From the NCBI RefSeq assembly GCF_947172395.1, contig NC_069094.1, positions 84,501 through 148,500 on the forward strand: a stretch of 64,000 nt of DNA. The letters run 5' to 3'. Positions within the stretch are counted from its first letter, which is position 1; each line of letters starts with the position of its first letter. The stretch comes from Bicyclus anynana. Its lineage: Eukaryota; Arthropoda; Insecta; Lepidoptera; Nymphalidae. Made by a program: the position numbers and the translations under genes. The notes below the pieces were generated by a model. That model was not told the origin of the DNA. It ran no database searches and was given only the letters and a program-made list of their open reading frames with translations. Below, piece by piece: positions 35,070 through 47,224 of the stretch.

Positions 35070-35411
35070 ATTATAAACACAAAAGTTTGTATGGATGTTT
35101 GTTACTATTTAATGCCGCTACTATTGAAGCGAATTGGCTGAAAATCGGACTGGAAATTGATTTTTCTTTGGATTAACCATCCATGGATTCCCGAGATTTG
35201 CGAAAACCTGATGATTTTGATGGTACGAATATGAATGTTTCTTGCTCTTTCATGCCTCGGCTACTGAACCGAATCACCTGAAATTGAAGTTGATATAGAT
35301 TATAGTCTGGATTAATACATAGGCTACTTTATATCCCGGAAAAATTAGTGGTTCCCAAAGGATTTGTGGAAAACTAAAATCCGAGCAGACGAAGTCGCGG
35401 GCTTCCGCTAA
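35070..35411 (+). mobile_element. Helitron-type element, same two-half family
   Basis: Starts TCCTACTAATATTATAAACA after an A and ends AGACGAAGTCGCGGGCTTCC GCTAA before a T. Organisation as at 31127-31488. Confidence 0.75.
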
Positions 35412-36491
35412 TATGCCAACAAATATGTTGCCAATGGTTTGCCTAAAAACAAATCAGCCCATGATATGATTTAGATGATGATTTTGTCAATGACATCACA
35501 ATAATTTTTTTTACGTTTCAGGTCCAAGTAATTTTAGTGAACTAAAATGCCTAGCTAAAATTGAAAATTTTTTAAGGCCTTCTATATTTTCCAATAAAAA
35601 ATGCCGCAGAATTGATCAATTCGTTTAGAAGTCACATATGTACTCACAGACACACAAGCTGCCGTCAATCACACAACACCTCGATTTTCGAATAACGAAA
35701 AGTAATACGGTTGAAAAAGGACACCTACCTGTGTCACATTACACATGTGTAAAAGAAAACTCGAATAAAAGACAAGGCCTTTATTGCCTATTCTTATATC
35801 TTGCATAAGAAAATAAGATGGCTTAGATAAATGCTGGGGCAGGGTGTGTGCGGGTGGGGCGGGGGCGGGGGGCGGAGGGCACAGTTTCGGGGCAGCAGTC
35901 CTTGCCCCAGTGCGCGCGTGTCAAGGACGAGCTGCGGCCCCTTGTAACCGTGACTGGCTGCTTCTCTGCGCGACCGGGATTTATCATTTCAACGCGTAGT
36001 AGCGGGGCTACTGCCACCGAGACACTCTGACAGCTTGGGGAGGCAGATGGTGTTACGTTCATATGGAAATAAGGCCCTTTAAGTTATCGGTCATGATCAT
36101 TTCAATAAATGTTTCTTTTGAAGCAAAAAATAGAAAAAAAAATTATAATATTACACAATTTAATGACTACTTTATGGATGTTTGTAGGCACAGGTTATAT
36201 TATGATTATTATAGTCTATATCAGACTATAATCTATGAACAACAAGCGCATAACACAGCACACAAGTTCCGAACGTGCGTACGTACAAAACCGGAACCCA
36301 TAAGTTCACTCGCGCTCACCCGAATGTCCATCTGTCACAGTCAATTTTGTATTTAAATATTTCCACAGATAAGAGATTTTCATAGGGAACTGCTAGTTTT
36401 ATTATAAATCTCTGACCCCTCAAGAATGTATCTCAGCTCAAACACGACTAGGTAGATAGCTGCAGATGTACACACTGCCGAGCACATTCTA

Positions 36492-36877
36492 TCCTACTAT
36501 ATATTGTAAATGCGAAAGTTTGTATGGATGTTTGGATGTATGTTTGGATGTATGTTTGGATGTATGTTTGTTTGGATATTCGTTACTCTTTCGGCGTTAA
36601 AGAGTGCTACTGAAGCGATTTGGTTGAAATTTAGAATGAAAATAGATTTTACTCTGGATTAACACAAAGGATAATTTGCGAAAACTGATGTTTTTGATGA
36701 TATGAATGTTTGTTACTCATTCACGCCTCGACTTGAACCGAATTAGCTGAAATTTGGTATTGAGACATATTATAGCCTGGATTAGCACATAGGCTATTTT
36801 TATCCCGGAAAAATCCAGTTCCCGAGAGATATGTGAAAAACTAAATTCCACGCGGACGAAGTCGCGGGCGTTCGCTA
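36492..36877 (+). mobile_element. Helitron-type element, same two-half family
   Basis: Starts TCCTACTATATATTGTAAAT after an A and ends GTCGCGGGCGTTCGCTAG before a T. A 12-bp GTATGTTTGGAT tandem repeat expands its 5' part (about 36528-36570). Confidence 0.75.
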
Positions 36878-37419
36878 GTTACAATATAAACGAACGAGAT
36901 AACATCAGTCCCTCCGAAGTTTGTAACTCCTAATGTTACTCGTAGTTACTGAGCCAATCATTCTAAAGTAATTCAATTTAGTTGTAGATGTAAATCCGCT
37001 TGCGATCTGTTTCGTGTGAGTCGGATTACATACTGCTACTGCGGTACAAATATACTTATCGTTATCAATGTGTCTAGGAGCCGCCCTTTTTATTATCGAA
37101 CACTTGATACAAATACCATACAAATTATAAATGCGAAAGTAAGTCTGTCAGTCTGTTACCTTGTCACAGCTAATCTCTCAACCGTTTTAGTTTACTCTAA
37201 ACACAGTAGTAATGTGATGGTTCCTTAGAGTAGAATTAAGATAGTCCCTATCCCGGTAATTCTACGAGTCTTATAGGGTTTGTCACAACAATGTCAGGCG
37301 ATCGGACTCGGACGCCACGCTAGTATTGCGTAATTAATTATTAATTAGTCCAGCGTTCGGCGTACGCAGGCACTGCACAAGCTACACCGCAGCGCGCACC
37401 AGGGCCTGTAGCCACGTAA

Positions 37420-37596
37420 CACGTCGATTCTCTTTCTACAAACGCTAACTCTTCGAAAACTAACAAAAAATTATGGGAATGACAGATCGATCGACAACAT
37501 GATCACGTGACCTGTCTAATGTCATAAGCGAATGTCATTCCCATACATTTTGTTAGTTTTCGAAGAGTTTGCATTTGTAGAAAGAGAACCGACGTG
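37420..37596. repeat. 177-bp MITE with long terminal inverted repeats
   Basis: CACGTCGATTCTCTTTCTAC at the left is mirrored at the right with few changes, and pairing continues through CTCTTCGAAAACTAACAAAA for about 65 bp. No clear target duplication was seen. No ORF. Confidence 0.75.
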
Positions 37597-37874
37597 CCGC
37601 TTGCAAGCACATGCATGCACTTGTCCGCATGCAGCAGTCGCAGAGCACGCGACGACTACACACTGCGACTACATCGCGGCAGAGCTGCGTTGAGTGCTTT
37701 GCTGTAGACGGTTTATTTGACGGCACGTCTCCAGTGTTCCAGTGTTAGCCTGTGTGGCTGTGTGGCCGGTCACGAAGTCTTAGGTTTGAGTCTTGACTCG
37801 GACTGTAAAACGTTAAGGTCTTATTTCTTACAAGAATTTCTCGAAGGCTTTTATTGCCTGGAAATGGGAAGAGC

Positions 37875-38194
37875 CAATGATATTTTATACTAGAGATGGG
37901 GCACTAGCGCATCAAAACTGAGGTGGACAAATGTAGAGAATTGACTTAATTTCATTTAGTCGCTTATTAAACAACAAACATTATTTAAACAAATAATACC
38001 TAAACATCGTCTACAATGTAGAGTTGTGTGTCTAGGAAGTGTAAAAATTATATTTATAGATAAATACACAATGAAATTAAAGACAAAGATGTGCATGTGT
38101 GCGCTCAGTGGTGTAGCTAAATTCGGATCACTTTTTGCGGTGATTTTATAGAGACGTAACCTATCTATAGTATAAAATTATCATTGGGTCGATC
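37875..38194. mobile_element. Intact hAT-like MITE, paralogue of the split copy
   Basis: Inverted termini CAATGATATTTTATACTA and TAGTATAAAATTATCATTG enclose about 320 bp. The interior matches, in reverse complement, both arms of the split MITE (for example GATGCGCTAGTGCCCCATCT, and AAATTCGGATCACTTTTTGC on this strand). At the position where the other copy carries its insertion this one reads CTACATTTGTCC in the matching orientation, so it gives the empty site. Flanking 8-mers (GGAAGAGC and GGTCGATC) match only partly. Confidence 0.75.
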
Positions 38195-38819
38195 AACCAA
38201 ATCGGTAACATAATAAGACAGTGATCATTACATGATCAAACATAAAAAAAGCCATTATAACCCCGAGTATGTTCACCCGCATTGGTCTAAGCTATATATC
38301 TTCGTTGCTTATAAAAAGGGAGGCCTAGCAATTTAATGGGCTGTTAAAATAGGCTGACAATGATGAAGTTCGTGAATTACATAATGGAGCTCTCTTTATC
38401 AATAAGAAATATTGTAAAAGCTAAAAATAGTAACTGAATTGGTCACCAGACAGTTCGTCGCAGCCTGAAATATCACCGTTAAAAATACTATAGCGACGCG
38501 AATTTAACGCGACCGCAGGTCTTGCAGCGCTGACCGCGCTTTAGGCGCTGGAGGCACAAAGCGCTGCAGCGCTGTATTCAGCGGCCGGTATTGGTTGAGG
38601 AGGCGCCGCTCCAACGTTTACACTAACTCGAAATGCCGTTTCATTTCCAGCGAGCCACTAACCAAACAACACAGCGCGACTCGCTCAAACACTCAATAAA
38701 TAAGTCTTGGGAAAAAGCTATGGACTCAGTGGGTAGTATCCGTAAGTTCAAACCCTTTGAATGTAAATCTCGACCTATAATTAGGAACTTGCGGACGCAA
38801 TCCAGCTTCGCTTCGATTC

Positions 38820-39025
38820 ATACCCTACCTCTGTCCTATTCTAATCCCACTCTCTTCTTTTTCCCTTCCCTACCTTACCCTAGCTCTACCCTACTCCACC
38901 TCTATTCTACCCCTACCCTACGCCTACTCTACCCTACATTACCCCTATCAAACCACCGTACTCCACCCCTGCCCTACCCTACCCCTATCCAGTCCACTAC
39001 CCTACCCCCTATCATACGCCTAACT
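38820..39025 (+). repeat. Pyrimidine-rich CCCTA/CTACC degenerate tract
   Basis: About 200 bp of irregular CTACCC, CCCTA and CCACC words. It keeps a long frame open but has no coding character. Confidence 0.8.
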
Positions 39026-39210
39026 TACAATTGAAAATACAATATAGCCTTTAGCACTCAGGGATAGTGTAACTTAATCAGTGAAAGAATTGTTCAAATT
39101 GGTTCAGTAGTTTCGGAGCCCATTAGGTAGGGAATGTCATTAGGTATCTACTAGTTTATCTATTCACAATAAAAAAAATAGAAATAAGTTTATTTGTTAC
39201 ATATTAACAA

Positions 39211-39267
39211 CTTAACCACTGATCTTAGTTTTGTTTCCTATGTACAAAACTAAGATCAGTGGTTAAG
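39211..39267. repeat. Perfect hairpin, 23-bp stem and 11-nt loop
   Basis: CTTAACCACTGATCTTAGTT TTG pairs exactly with CAAAACTAAGATCAGTGGTT AAG. Geometry is compatible with either a MITE core or a small-RNA precursor; nothing else supports either. Confidence 0.9.
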
Positions 39268-39739
39268 TGGTTAACTTTTAACGACAAGTTTTAATCTGAC
39301 ATACATTTTTCTTTTTGAAAGTCGGAAACCGGTATAAAATTATATCATTGGTTGAAACATTATATCGATGAGCGACGATTCTTGCAATATAAATAATGTA
39401 AATATTCCTGATAGTGTATACCTACTTACTTCGTCCTGGTAACATACACGTCGCGTGTTCCACTAATGGGCAAACTTCCCGCCCTTTCAGCGCAAACACA
39501 GAGAGGACTATTCAGAGCGTATAGATAAATACTGAGATCGAGTGTTTCTTCACACCTTCTTTCTGGCGTTTCTCAAGAAAATACTGTCTTCGCATCTCCG
39601 CAGAGCTGAGGCTCTTTAGAACTCCATGAGGGACTAAGTGTTTTGTGTTTTATATGAGTTTTAGTTTGATATTTCATTGCTCTGCCTAATTTAGAGACTT
39701 CAGTGGACGATTAGCCTGCAGGCTAATTTACATTTGACG

Positions 39740-39930
39740 TAGTTGACATAATAATTATACGAAATTGTAATAAATATCATCCGGTACCGACTGAAAACCC
39801 TTCGTAGATATCATGCAGTAGGTATCATACGGATAACGGATGGTATTTCTTAAATTATTTGATGTTTATTTTAGTAGGTTTTATTAAAGACCAAATTAGT
39901 GATATGATAGGCCAGCGGGACGGCTACTTA
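39740..39930 (+). repeat. Dispersed repeat shared with 8440-8640
   Basis: Same ordered phrases as the copy at 8440; ends near GGCCAGCGGGACGGC. Confidence 0.55.
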
Positions 39931-41674
39931 TCATAATCGAAATCGGAAACCTCACCATATGGCAATACAGCAGGCGCGGGCTTCTTTCCATTCCTATAAG
40001 AGGTGGTATGGCTGAGGCAGGATGGGCAATGTAGGCCAATAAAATAAATATAGTGACATGTTTTTTTACCTAAGTTCCCACCCGCGGCCGCCGAGACTAG
40101 ATCTCTCTCGTCTGTCGACTCTCGATTATCTCCGGCGCACGTGGCTGTAAGTGACAGCCGTTATCCAATATTTCACGAAAAGTTGCCGGCGGCGCGGCGA
40201 GGCGCGAGGCGGGAAATAAATTATTAGAATTCTTTCTGCGTCTTACCTTTTACTCGCACTTGAGATGTTTTTGTACTCTTTGTGTATTCCCGCGTCGTGT
40301 CAGTGGGTCTTCTGACACTTTCCTGATGTTGCTGTTGAATTAAGTTTAGTTTACTATGGAAGTGTACACAATACAAAGTTTGTGAAATAGGTATTCTGAA
40401 ATTCACAGCTCGGCCGTCGGGAAGTGTTACCAGTGGATGTGAGTGCTCGTACCAGTGGAAGTGTAGCATCGTCATCATTGGGTCTGACAGAGATCGTTAC
40501 ATGTTACACATCACCACACAAACTCCACTAGTTCACTGCCACACTAAGTCCTATATATAAGTAGAGTGGTCTCTATCCTGTATGGCATCATTGAAATATG
40601 CTGTTATTTATGAAAATTATTTTTAGTATTTATTTATTTATTTATTTTATTTATTTTTATTTGCTGAGAACACATACATTCTAATGTATTCAGCCATTTC
40701 TGGCATACAACAGTTTATATTACAAATACTATTAACAAAATATAAAAAAAATGAATTCAATAGCAGATGATTAATCAAAAAATAAAAATTAGAACAAGTA
40801 AGACATTACAATCTGTGCAGGTACGAGTACTTATGTCAAATAATAATAATATAATAATAATCTTTACAATGTCATAGGATAAACGTAATTAATAAATACA
40901 AACAAAAAAAAATTGAAATATTAAAAATGTCACAATACATAGTTTTTTATTTGCTTTTATAATTAAAAAAATCTCTAGTTGAATAAAATCCATAATTAAT
41001 GAGCCACTTTCTAAGTGCGGGTTTAAATTTTTTATAGGGCAATAATTTCATGTAGTAGCATAAAACTAGCAATAATCAAAATATCCGTGTTGATGTAACT
41101 CGGCGAAGTATTCCGCCCAGCGAGCGGCGGGCGGCGGGCGGCGGGCGGCGGCCATTTACGTTCTATTTTGTGAAAACTCTCAAAGGCTCGCGACCTTTCC
41201 AAATGTAATCACATAAAGGGAACCCTTGCATATATCAGAGTGGGAAATACACCTGTCCGCCGCCGCCCGCAACACTATCGTATGAAAAATGACGTCGCCT
41301 CGGCTCTCTTCCTTTGAATTATAATAGCTATATTTTATTTATATTCGTGTACCGATGTAAAAAACATAACAAGAGTGAACTCGAGCTTCGCTACAAGGGC
41401 TCACAGTGCGTGAGATGCACAATGCCCTAAGTAATTAATACGAAAGAGAATATACTTACGTCATTCCAGGAAGAAATTATTGGTACCTAAGTGTTGACGA
41501 TAAGTAACAAAGTGTACAAGTCTTTGGAACTGAAATTCTCAAGACATTACTTTGTAAACATAATTAAGCTTATTATGTTAGTATTTATTCATAAGTGGAA
41601 TAATGTTTTACAAATTTGAATTCAGATTAGGTAACATAATTCATTATAAAATCCACTAAGCACAAGCTATACTA

Positions 41675-41898
41675 TCTTACTAATATTATAAAGGCGAAAG
41701 TTTGTGTGTAAGTGTGTAAGTATGTTTGTTCCTCTTTTACGTTGCTGCTACAGAAGCGATTTGGCTGAAATTTGGAATGGAAATCGATTTTACTCTGGAT
41801 TAACACATAGGCTACTTTTCGTCCCGGAAAATCCACGGTTCCCGCGGGATTTGTGAAAAACTAAATTCCACGCGGTCGAAGTCGCGGGCGTCCGCCAG
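41675..41898 (+). mobile_element. Helitron-type element, single-half form
   Basis: Starts TCTTACTAATATTATAAAGG and ends GTCGCGGGCGTCCGCCAG (CTAG mutated to CCAG), flanked by A and T. It has one of the two halves present in the copies at 31127, 35070 and 36492. Confidence 0.75.
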
Positions 41899-43709
41899 TG
41901 CATACATAAAAGTATAGTAATTACATAGTTCCAATCACACACAATTTGATCATCAATTATTGAATTGTGTTTGAACTAATAGAAGTCATAAATCGTCCAA
42001 ACGTCCCTCCCGGCGGTTATTGTAGCAGTAACAAGGTTTCGTGACGTCATAATTCAACCCTTAGTTCCACCGGGCGGCGCGCTCGCAGCCGATGGGGCGC
42101 AGATAGCCCGATGGCCCGCAGCGAGATAACCATCGGCCGCCGGACCTCGGGCCCTTTGCCAAGTCACAGATGAATCGATCGTTACGAAGGATGATGGTTT
42201 ATGAACATTTTATTATCGAACGAAATGCACCGAACGTTATCGATGCCCTTTCGTTAGCGTCGGGTGAAGCAGATGGTTGAAGAAGCTGCTTAGAATCATG
42301 ATCCATGTTTCTCTAACTTGACTGATTTAAACAAAAACATGATAGCTTCATTCTTGTAAAGATTTCGCTTCATCAGACCTAGCGAAGGCCATTTTGCTAT
42401 GATTAAACACGCAGTTGAATCTGAGATATTTTTTGATAACAGTTTTCTTTCTGAATAATTTGCCGCAGTTTTATAATTATATATCAATCATAAACTTCTT
42501 GTATCTATTACCACCGACACCTCCCAGCGCTGTAAAAATGCTGTACATATTTGATTTTAAGTGTCCGAGACTGTTAGAAAGTGTTATATTCGAGCTACAG
42601 GTAACTTTAAGAGCAGTGTAACGCCTGGCCGTAAATTACGAATTTATACGAAGTGGTTCGGTGATGCTACGAGTAAGTACGCGAGATGTCATTCGGAGGT
42701 TCTCGCGATATGAACAAAGTTTATTTATTTATGCAATACGTCCCAACTTTTCGATTGAAAAAGTTTCGGCAGCCGAGGAAGTCGTCTGATTGCGCGCTCA
42801 TGGGCTGTTGGAGAACGTTAAGGTGGCCACTGACCGGTGCTGTGTGCTGTCACTTGTAACGTATCGCAATTAGATTTCTATGACGATGGAGCAAGCACAT
42901 GAACCCACGTGATGGTAAGTGAAAAACTATCGACCGTGAGGTGTGAACTGTACACCACATGTTCCTGCAATCACATCAGCCCTTCAGACCGAAACAGCAA
43001 TGATGTTTACACTTCCTCGGACGAGTCACAGTTAGTCACTAAATCGTCATAACAGCTCACAGCAGACAGACAAACACTTTATACTTAACCTTGCATTAGA
43101 CGACTGTGATAATTCTAAGTTGTAATCTTCGGAGACGGAGAGTGATCTGGCTCTGTAGTGGCTGCTACCCAATGATAGTTTTATACTATAGATAGGTTGC
43201 GTCCCTACAAAATCACCGCAAAAAGTGATCCGAATTTAGCGACTCCACTGAGCACAATTTTGTCTTTAATTCCATTATATATTTATCTATATATAGTTTT
43301 TACAACTTACAACTGAACATAAAACTTCACATTGTAGACGATATTTAGATATTATTTGTGAAAATAACGTTCGTTGTTTAATAAGCGAAGCGACTAAATG
43401 AAATTAAATAATTTTTCCACATTTCGCACCTTCGGTGCAACAAAGTCAAAAATAGCCAAAACTGCAAAATCGAGCTAAGTATGCCAAATCGTCTCTGAAC
43501 CATGCCTATACGTGGGGCAACAAAAACATCCGCGAAAGTGTCTCAAAATTCTACTAGATGGCGCAGGTGCCTTTGTGGTTATTGGCGGTTTGACCATTCG
43601 TTTTGGGCCGACAACGTTTCATTGGACAGTAGTGCCCCCGCGCCCGCGAGTGTCTGACGTACGTTGGAGCTACAGCCACACAAAGGTAGTTATGACCATT
43701 TTTATTCTC

Positions 43710-43985
43710 ACTTATTGGAACAACAAAAACATATCCATTCTTAAGACCTCAATTATTTTTTACAAATTACAAAAATTCTGGAGCTACAAAGGCATTAGTT
43801 ATAAAAGCGTTTTTGTTGAGCCAACATTATTATATTTAACTACACAAATTGGAACTAGAAAGTCACTAACTAAAAAGTGTTTTTTTAGGTCCATTAATAT
43901 TATTTTTTCAACTATTCTATTGGATCTACAAAGTCTTAAACTATAAAAATGTTGTAAAGGTCCAATATTAGTATTTAGAACGTGG
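43710..43985. repeat. Degenerate tandem repeats, period about 70-75 bp, in the transposon 5' region
   Basis: Successive blocks start with ATTGGAACA, ATTCTGGAGCTACAAAG, ATTGGAACTAGAAAG and ATTGGATCTACAAAG, each followed by A/T-rich sequence with a Tyr/Ala-like TATAAAA core. Typical of subterminal repeats of large DNA transposons. Confidence 0.5.
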
Positions 43986-44191
43986 TAATAAAAAGACTTG
44001 TGACTTTTTAATTCCATTTTTTGTATCTTAAGTACTAGCTGTTAAGTTTAAAAACAAAATTGAGACTTTGTTACTCCGTAATCATTTACTTATTAATTGT
44101 TTTTTGATCAAAGTTGCACCTAAATGTATATCTTACATCTAGGTGCACATTGTTTTTATTTAAATGCTACTTTGATGAAGATAACGATGAT

Positions 44192-44401
44192 CAGTAATGC
44201 TATTCTCTGACAGACTGTACGACGAGCTCGTCGCCGAAACTAGCTTGTCCTCAATGGATTTTCAACCTTATTCTTCAAAAGATAAAGTCGAAAATCCAAT
44301 AAAGACAAACTGTCTCGAGGCCGAGGACCAAAACAGTTGATTTTAAAAAAATTAGTTTCGGCTTTGCCGCGGCAATGTGTCTTTAGAGAATAGCACTACT
44401 G
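44192..44401. repeat. 210-bp hairpin MITE-like insert inside the transposon
   Basis: CAGTAATGCTATTCTCT at the left is mirrored by AGAGAATAGCACTACTG at the right, and inner segments also pair (GCCGAAACTAG with TAGTTTCGGC; AATGGATTTTC with GAAAATCCAAT). It starts CAG and ends CTG. No clear target duplication was found. It lies between the 5' TIR and the transposase ORF. Confidence 0.6.
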
Positions 44402-44637
44402 TATTTTATCTACGGTATCTTACATGCATGAATAAAGCCACTTTGACACACCCTGGAACGAGAAACTTAATTGGAAGTTGGTATAATTTGTAATTTCTTT
44501 AATAGAGAGGCTGTTCAGTTAATCTATTTAATTAACCTTTCATACTATCCTTTCTACTGTGTTGTTTCTCACTTCAGGCGCGCGCCTCTGCATTATAAAA
44601 AAAAACATTGTAAATATTTTTTTTATTTCAGAGAGCA

Positions 44638-47187
44638 ATGGGTTCCCGAAGTAAAAAAATTATTTCTATGGTGGTTCAAGACAATAATTTAAGGGAAAAC
44701 AATACATTAGTTGAAACCTGGTTAGCGAACTTTCATCCGGAAGACCAGGACAATGATCATAATTCCAATTTAGAATCTTCTCGTTTTTTAATCAATAATA
44801 TCTCCAGTACTTGTGATACAAAAAATGAACTGTCAGTTACTAAACTTAATGACAGGAGCACAATATGTACTAATGACGTGGACACAGTTTTAATACCAGA
44901 AGTAAACGCTGATGCAATTTTACCAAATACTGTAATAGAGAATGTTACAACGAAAGATATTGATAATGTAGTCATTACTACAGATAGCGAAAGACTTAAC
45001 CTTTCAGATGATGGAGAAATAGTTTCTTCCAATGTTGTTATCATAGATATAATGCCAGAAAACACTTCAACAAAAAATATGCTAAGGCAAGACACCATCT
45101 CAAATGCCATTGAAATTAACCCAGATAATAATGAAGATTTTTCCGTGAGTGATGGATCTGAATATGAACCACCGCAAAAAAAGCGACAAAAGAAAGTTTT
45201 CCAGCCAATCCGTAGACAATCCAGCTCTAGCAGTGATTCCTCTAGCTCTAACACCGACTCCTCCAGCTCAAGTAGCGGATCATCCAGCTCAAGTTCATCT
45301 AGCTTTGGCAATCTTTCCAAGCACTCCAAATCTACATCTCGTTCCAAACGTGTTTCTAATTTGTCAATTGTACATCATAATGCAGCCTCTGAAAATATTC
45401 AACCAAATACTGAACAAGCAAGTATTGTAACAAAGTCTAAAAAAAGGACCAAAAACCCAAGTCAATGGCAAAAAAACCAGAGAAAGTATTTAAAAAACAC
45501 TGGTCAAGCATATACGTCATCTAGAGGTAAAGCCATGCCAGAAAAAAGTATTCGTCCACCTTGTACGAGTACCTGCCGATTTTCTTGTTCAAATAAGTTT
45601 TCCACAGACGATAGGAATGTAATATTTAATACATACTGGGGTCTTAATTCTTTTCAACGACAGCGTGACTTCCTTGCTTCTTGTGTAAAGCAAGTTGAAC
45701 CTGAATTCCGTACTATCAAGATTCGAAAAGGTGGAGACATGAATAGAAAATGTAGAAAACCAAACACATCCTACTTTCTTGTAAATAAAGGTAGTGAAAT
45801 AAGGGTTTGTAAAACGTTTCTATTGAATACATTGGCTATAAGTAATAAACCACTACGTACTGTAACTGAAAATAAATTTGCAAGCATAAGTGTAATTCCA
45901 ACAGATAAACGCGGTAAGCACGGAAAACAGTCAAAGCTGGATGCTGAAATAATTCAATCTGTACGTGACCATATTAATTCGATCCCTAGGATGGAAAGCC
46001 ACTACATCAGAGCCAATTCATCAAGAGAGTATATAGATGGAGGTTTGACTGTAGCTGAACTACACCGTAACTATAGTCAAAAACGTATTTCTGACAACAA
46101 GGAACCTGCAAATTACGACGCATACCATCGGATTTTCAATACCCAATTTAATATCAGCTTTTTTATTCCTCGTAAAGACCAATGTGACGTATGTGAGGCC
46201 TTTAAGAATGCTGTAGATAAAGAACCGTTGAGGTCCAGCTATAATCTACATCAAGAGGAAAAGAGTCTTAGTAGAATAGAAAAAAAACAAGATGTAGACG
46301 AGTGTAAAAAGCCTGATAGCAATAGCATTGTGGCTATATTCGATCTTCAAGCCGTATTGCCTTGTCCTATAGGTCAATCGTCGGCATTTTTTTATAAAAG
46401 TAAACTTAATTGTTATAACTTCACAGTATCAGATATTAAGGATGAGAAAACATATTGTTTCTTTTGGCATGAGGGTCTGGGTAAACGAGGAGCCAATGAA
46501 ATAGGTTCTTGTTTGTACAATTTTTTAAAAGAATGTTCTTCGACTAAACCAAATTCAGACGTAACTTTTTTCTCAGATAACTGTTGTGGCCAACAAAAAA
46601 ACAAATTCATTCTTAGTTTGTATTATTATGCCGTTTCAACCTTGCCAATTAGATCGATAACACACAAGTTCTTAATTCGGGGACACACGCAAAATGAAGC
46701 AGATAGCGTTCACTCGGTAATAGAGAAAAGTATTCGTCGAGCAAAAAAATCTGGACCAATTTACACGCCAGATCAATATGTGACTCTAATCCGTAATGCC
46801 AAAAAGACCGGTAACAGTTTCACTGTTAATGAAATGAGTTTCAATAGTTTCTACGATTTAAAGTTACTTTCTAACGATATTAACTTGAACACCGGCAAGA
46901 ATGTTGATGGCGAAACAATCAGAATTTCGGATGTTAAAGTCGTGAAATTCATTAAAGATTCTGATACCTATTTGTACAAAACCACGTATAAAACTGAACA
47001 TTGGAACAAAGCTAAAATTAAAATTAGTCGTGCAGGCAAAAAAAATATCGCAGATATTAATTTGAGTACGGCTTATAGCTCTAAGTTGCCTATTGCGAAC
47101 AATAAAAAGCAAGATATTCGACAACTAATAGCTGCTAATATAGTTCCAAAATATTATGAAAACACGTTTAACAGTTTATTTGATTAA
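44638..47187 (+). CDS. Transposase-like DDE protein, 849 aa, intact
   Basis: The only long ORF of the 4.7-kb transposon. The N-terminal third is acidic and low in complexity, with a basic NLS-like stretch (PPQKKRQKK, about residues 177-186) and then a poly-Ser tract (about 195-222). Next comes a Cys cluster CTSTCRFSC (about 309-317) and a CDVC pair (516-519). The C-terminal part has three acidic motifs fitting an RNase-H-like core: FDLQ (D569), FFSDNCCGQQKNKF (D647) and HTQNEADSVHS (E687 or D689). I know relatives as uncharacterised proteins in many animals and fungi-like eukaryotes; the DDE assignment is inference. The ATG follows a good 3' splice site (pyrimidine run then CAG, about 8 bp upstream), so a 5' UTR intron is possible. 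AATAAA is at 47219. Confidence 0.85.
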   Translation: MGSRSKKIISMVVQDNNLRENNTLVETWLANFHPEDQDNDHNSNLESSRFLINNISSTCDTKNELSVTKLNDRSTICTNDVDTVLIPEVNADAILPNTVIENVTTKDIDNVVITTDSERLNLSDDGEIVSSNVVIIDIMPENTSTKNMLRQDTISNAIEINPDNNEDFSVSDGSEYEPPQKKRQKKVFQPIRRQSSSSSDSSSSNTDSSSSSSGSSSSSSSSFGNLSKHSKSTSRSKRVSNLSIVHHNAASENIQPNTEQASIVTKSKKRTKNPSQWQKNQRKYLKNTGQAYTSSRGKAMPEKSIRPPCTSTCRFSCSNKFSTDDRNVIFNTYWGLNSFQRQRDFLASCVKQVEPEFRTIKIRKGGDMNRKCRKPNTSYFLVNKGSEIRVCKTFLLNTLAISNKPLRTVTENKFASISVIPTDKRGKHGKQSKLDAEIIQSVRDHINSIPRMESHYIRANSSREYIDGGLTVAELHRNYSQKRISDNKEPANYDAYHRIFNTQFNISFFIPRKDQCDVCEAFKNAVDKEPLRSSYNLHQEEKSLSRIEKKQDVDECKKPDSNSIVAIFDLQAVLPCPIGQSSAFFYKSKLNCYNFTVSDIKDEKTYCFFWHEGLGKRGANEIGSCLYNFLKECSSTKPNSDVTFFSDNCCGQQKNKFILSLYYYAVSTLPIRSITHKFLIRGHTQNEADSVHSVIEKSIRRAKKSGPIYTPDQYVTLIRNAKKTGNSFTVNEMSFNSFYDLKLLSNDINLNTGKNVDGETIRISDVKVVKFIKDSDTYLYKTTYKTEHWNKAKIKISRAGKKNIADINLSTAYSSKLPIANNKKQDIRQLIAANIVPKYYENTFNSLFD

Positions 47188-47218
47188 TTATTATTTACAA
47201 AAGCTTAAATATAATTAA

Positions 47219-47224
47219 AATAAA
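47219..47224 (+). terminator. Poly(A) signal of the transposase gene
   Basis: AATAAA 31 bases after the transposase stop codon, in an A/T-rich trailer inside the transposon. Confidence 0.5.

Larger units (their letters stand above)
38195..43161. other. Intergenic DNA with scattered repeats
   Basis: Beyond the CCCTA tract, hairpin at 39211, dispersed repeat at 39740 and Helitron at 41675, it has an ATTT microsatellite (about 40626-40665) and a GGCGGGC run (about 41120-41150). No gene recognised. Confidence 0.5.

Noticed and set aside
38820..39025. Telomere-like repeat
   Set aside because: Insect telomeric sequence is TTAGG/CCTAA; this tract is irregular CCCTA/CTACC without a fixed period.
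38633..39034. 133-codon ORF
   Set aside because: Most of it is the degenerate CCCTA tract, open because of its composition.
43512..43946. 144-codon ORF in the transposon leader
   Set aside because: Overlaps degenerate tandem repeats and lacks any recognisable motif; treated as leader sequence.
44757..45347. 196-codon minus-strand ORF
   Set aside because: Antisense shadow of the Ser/Asp-rich part of the transposase.
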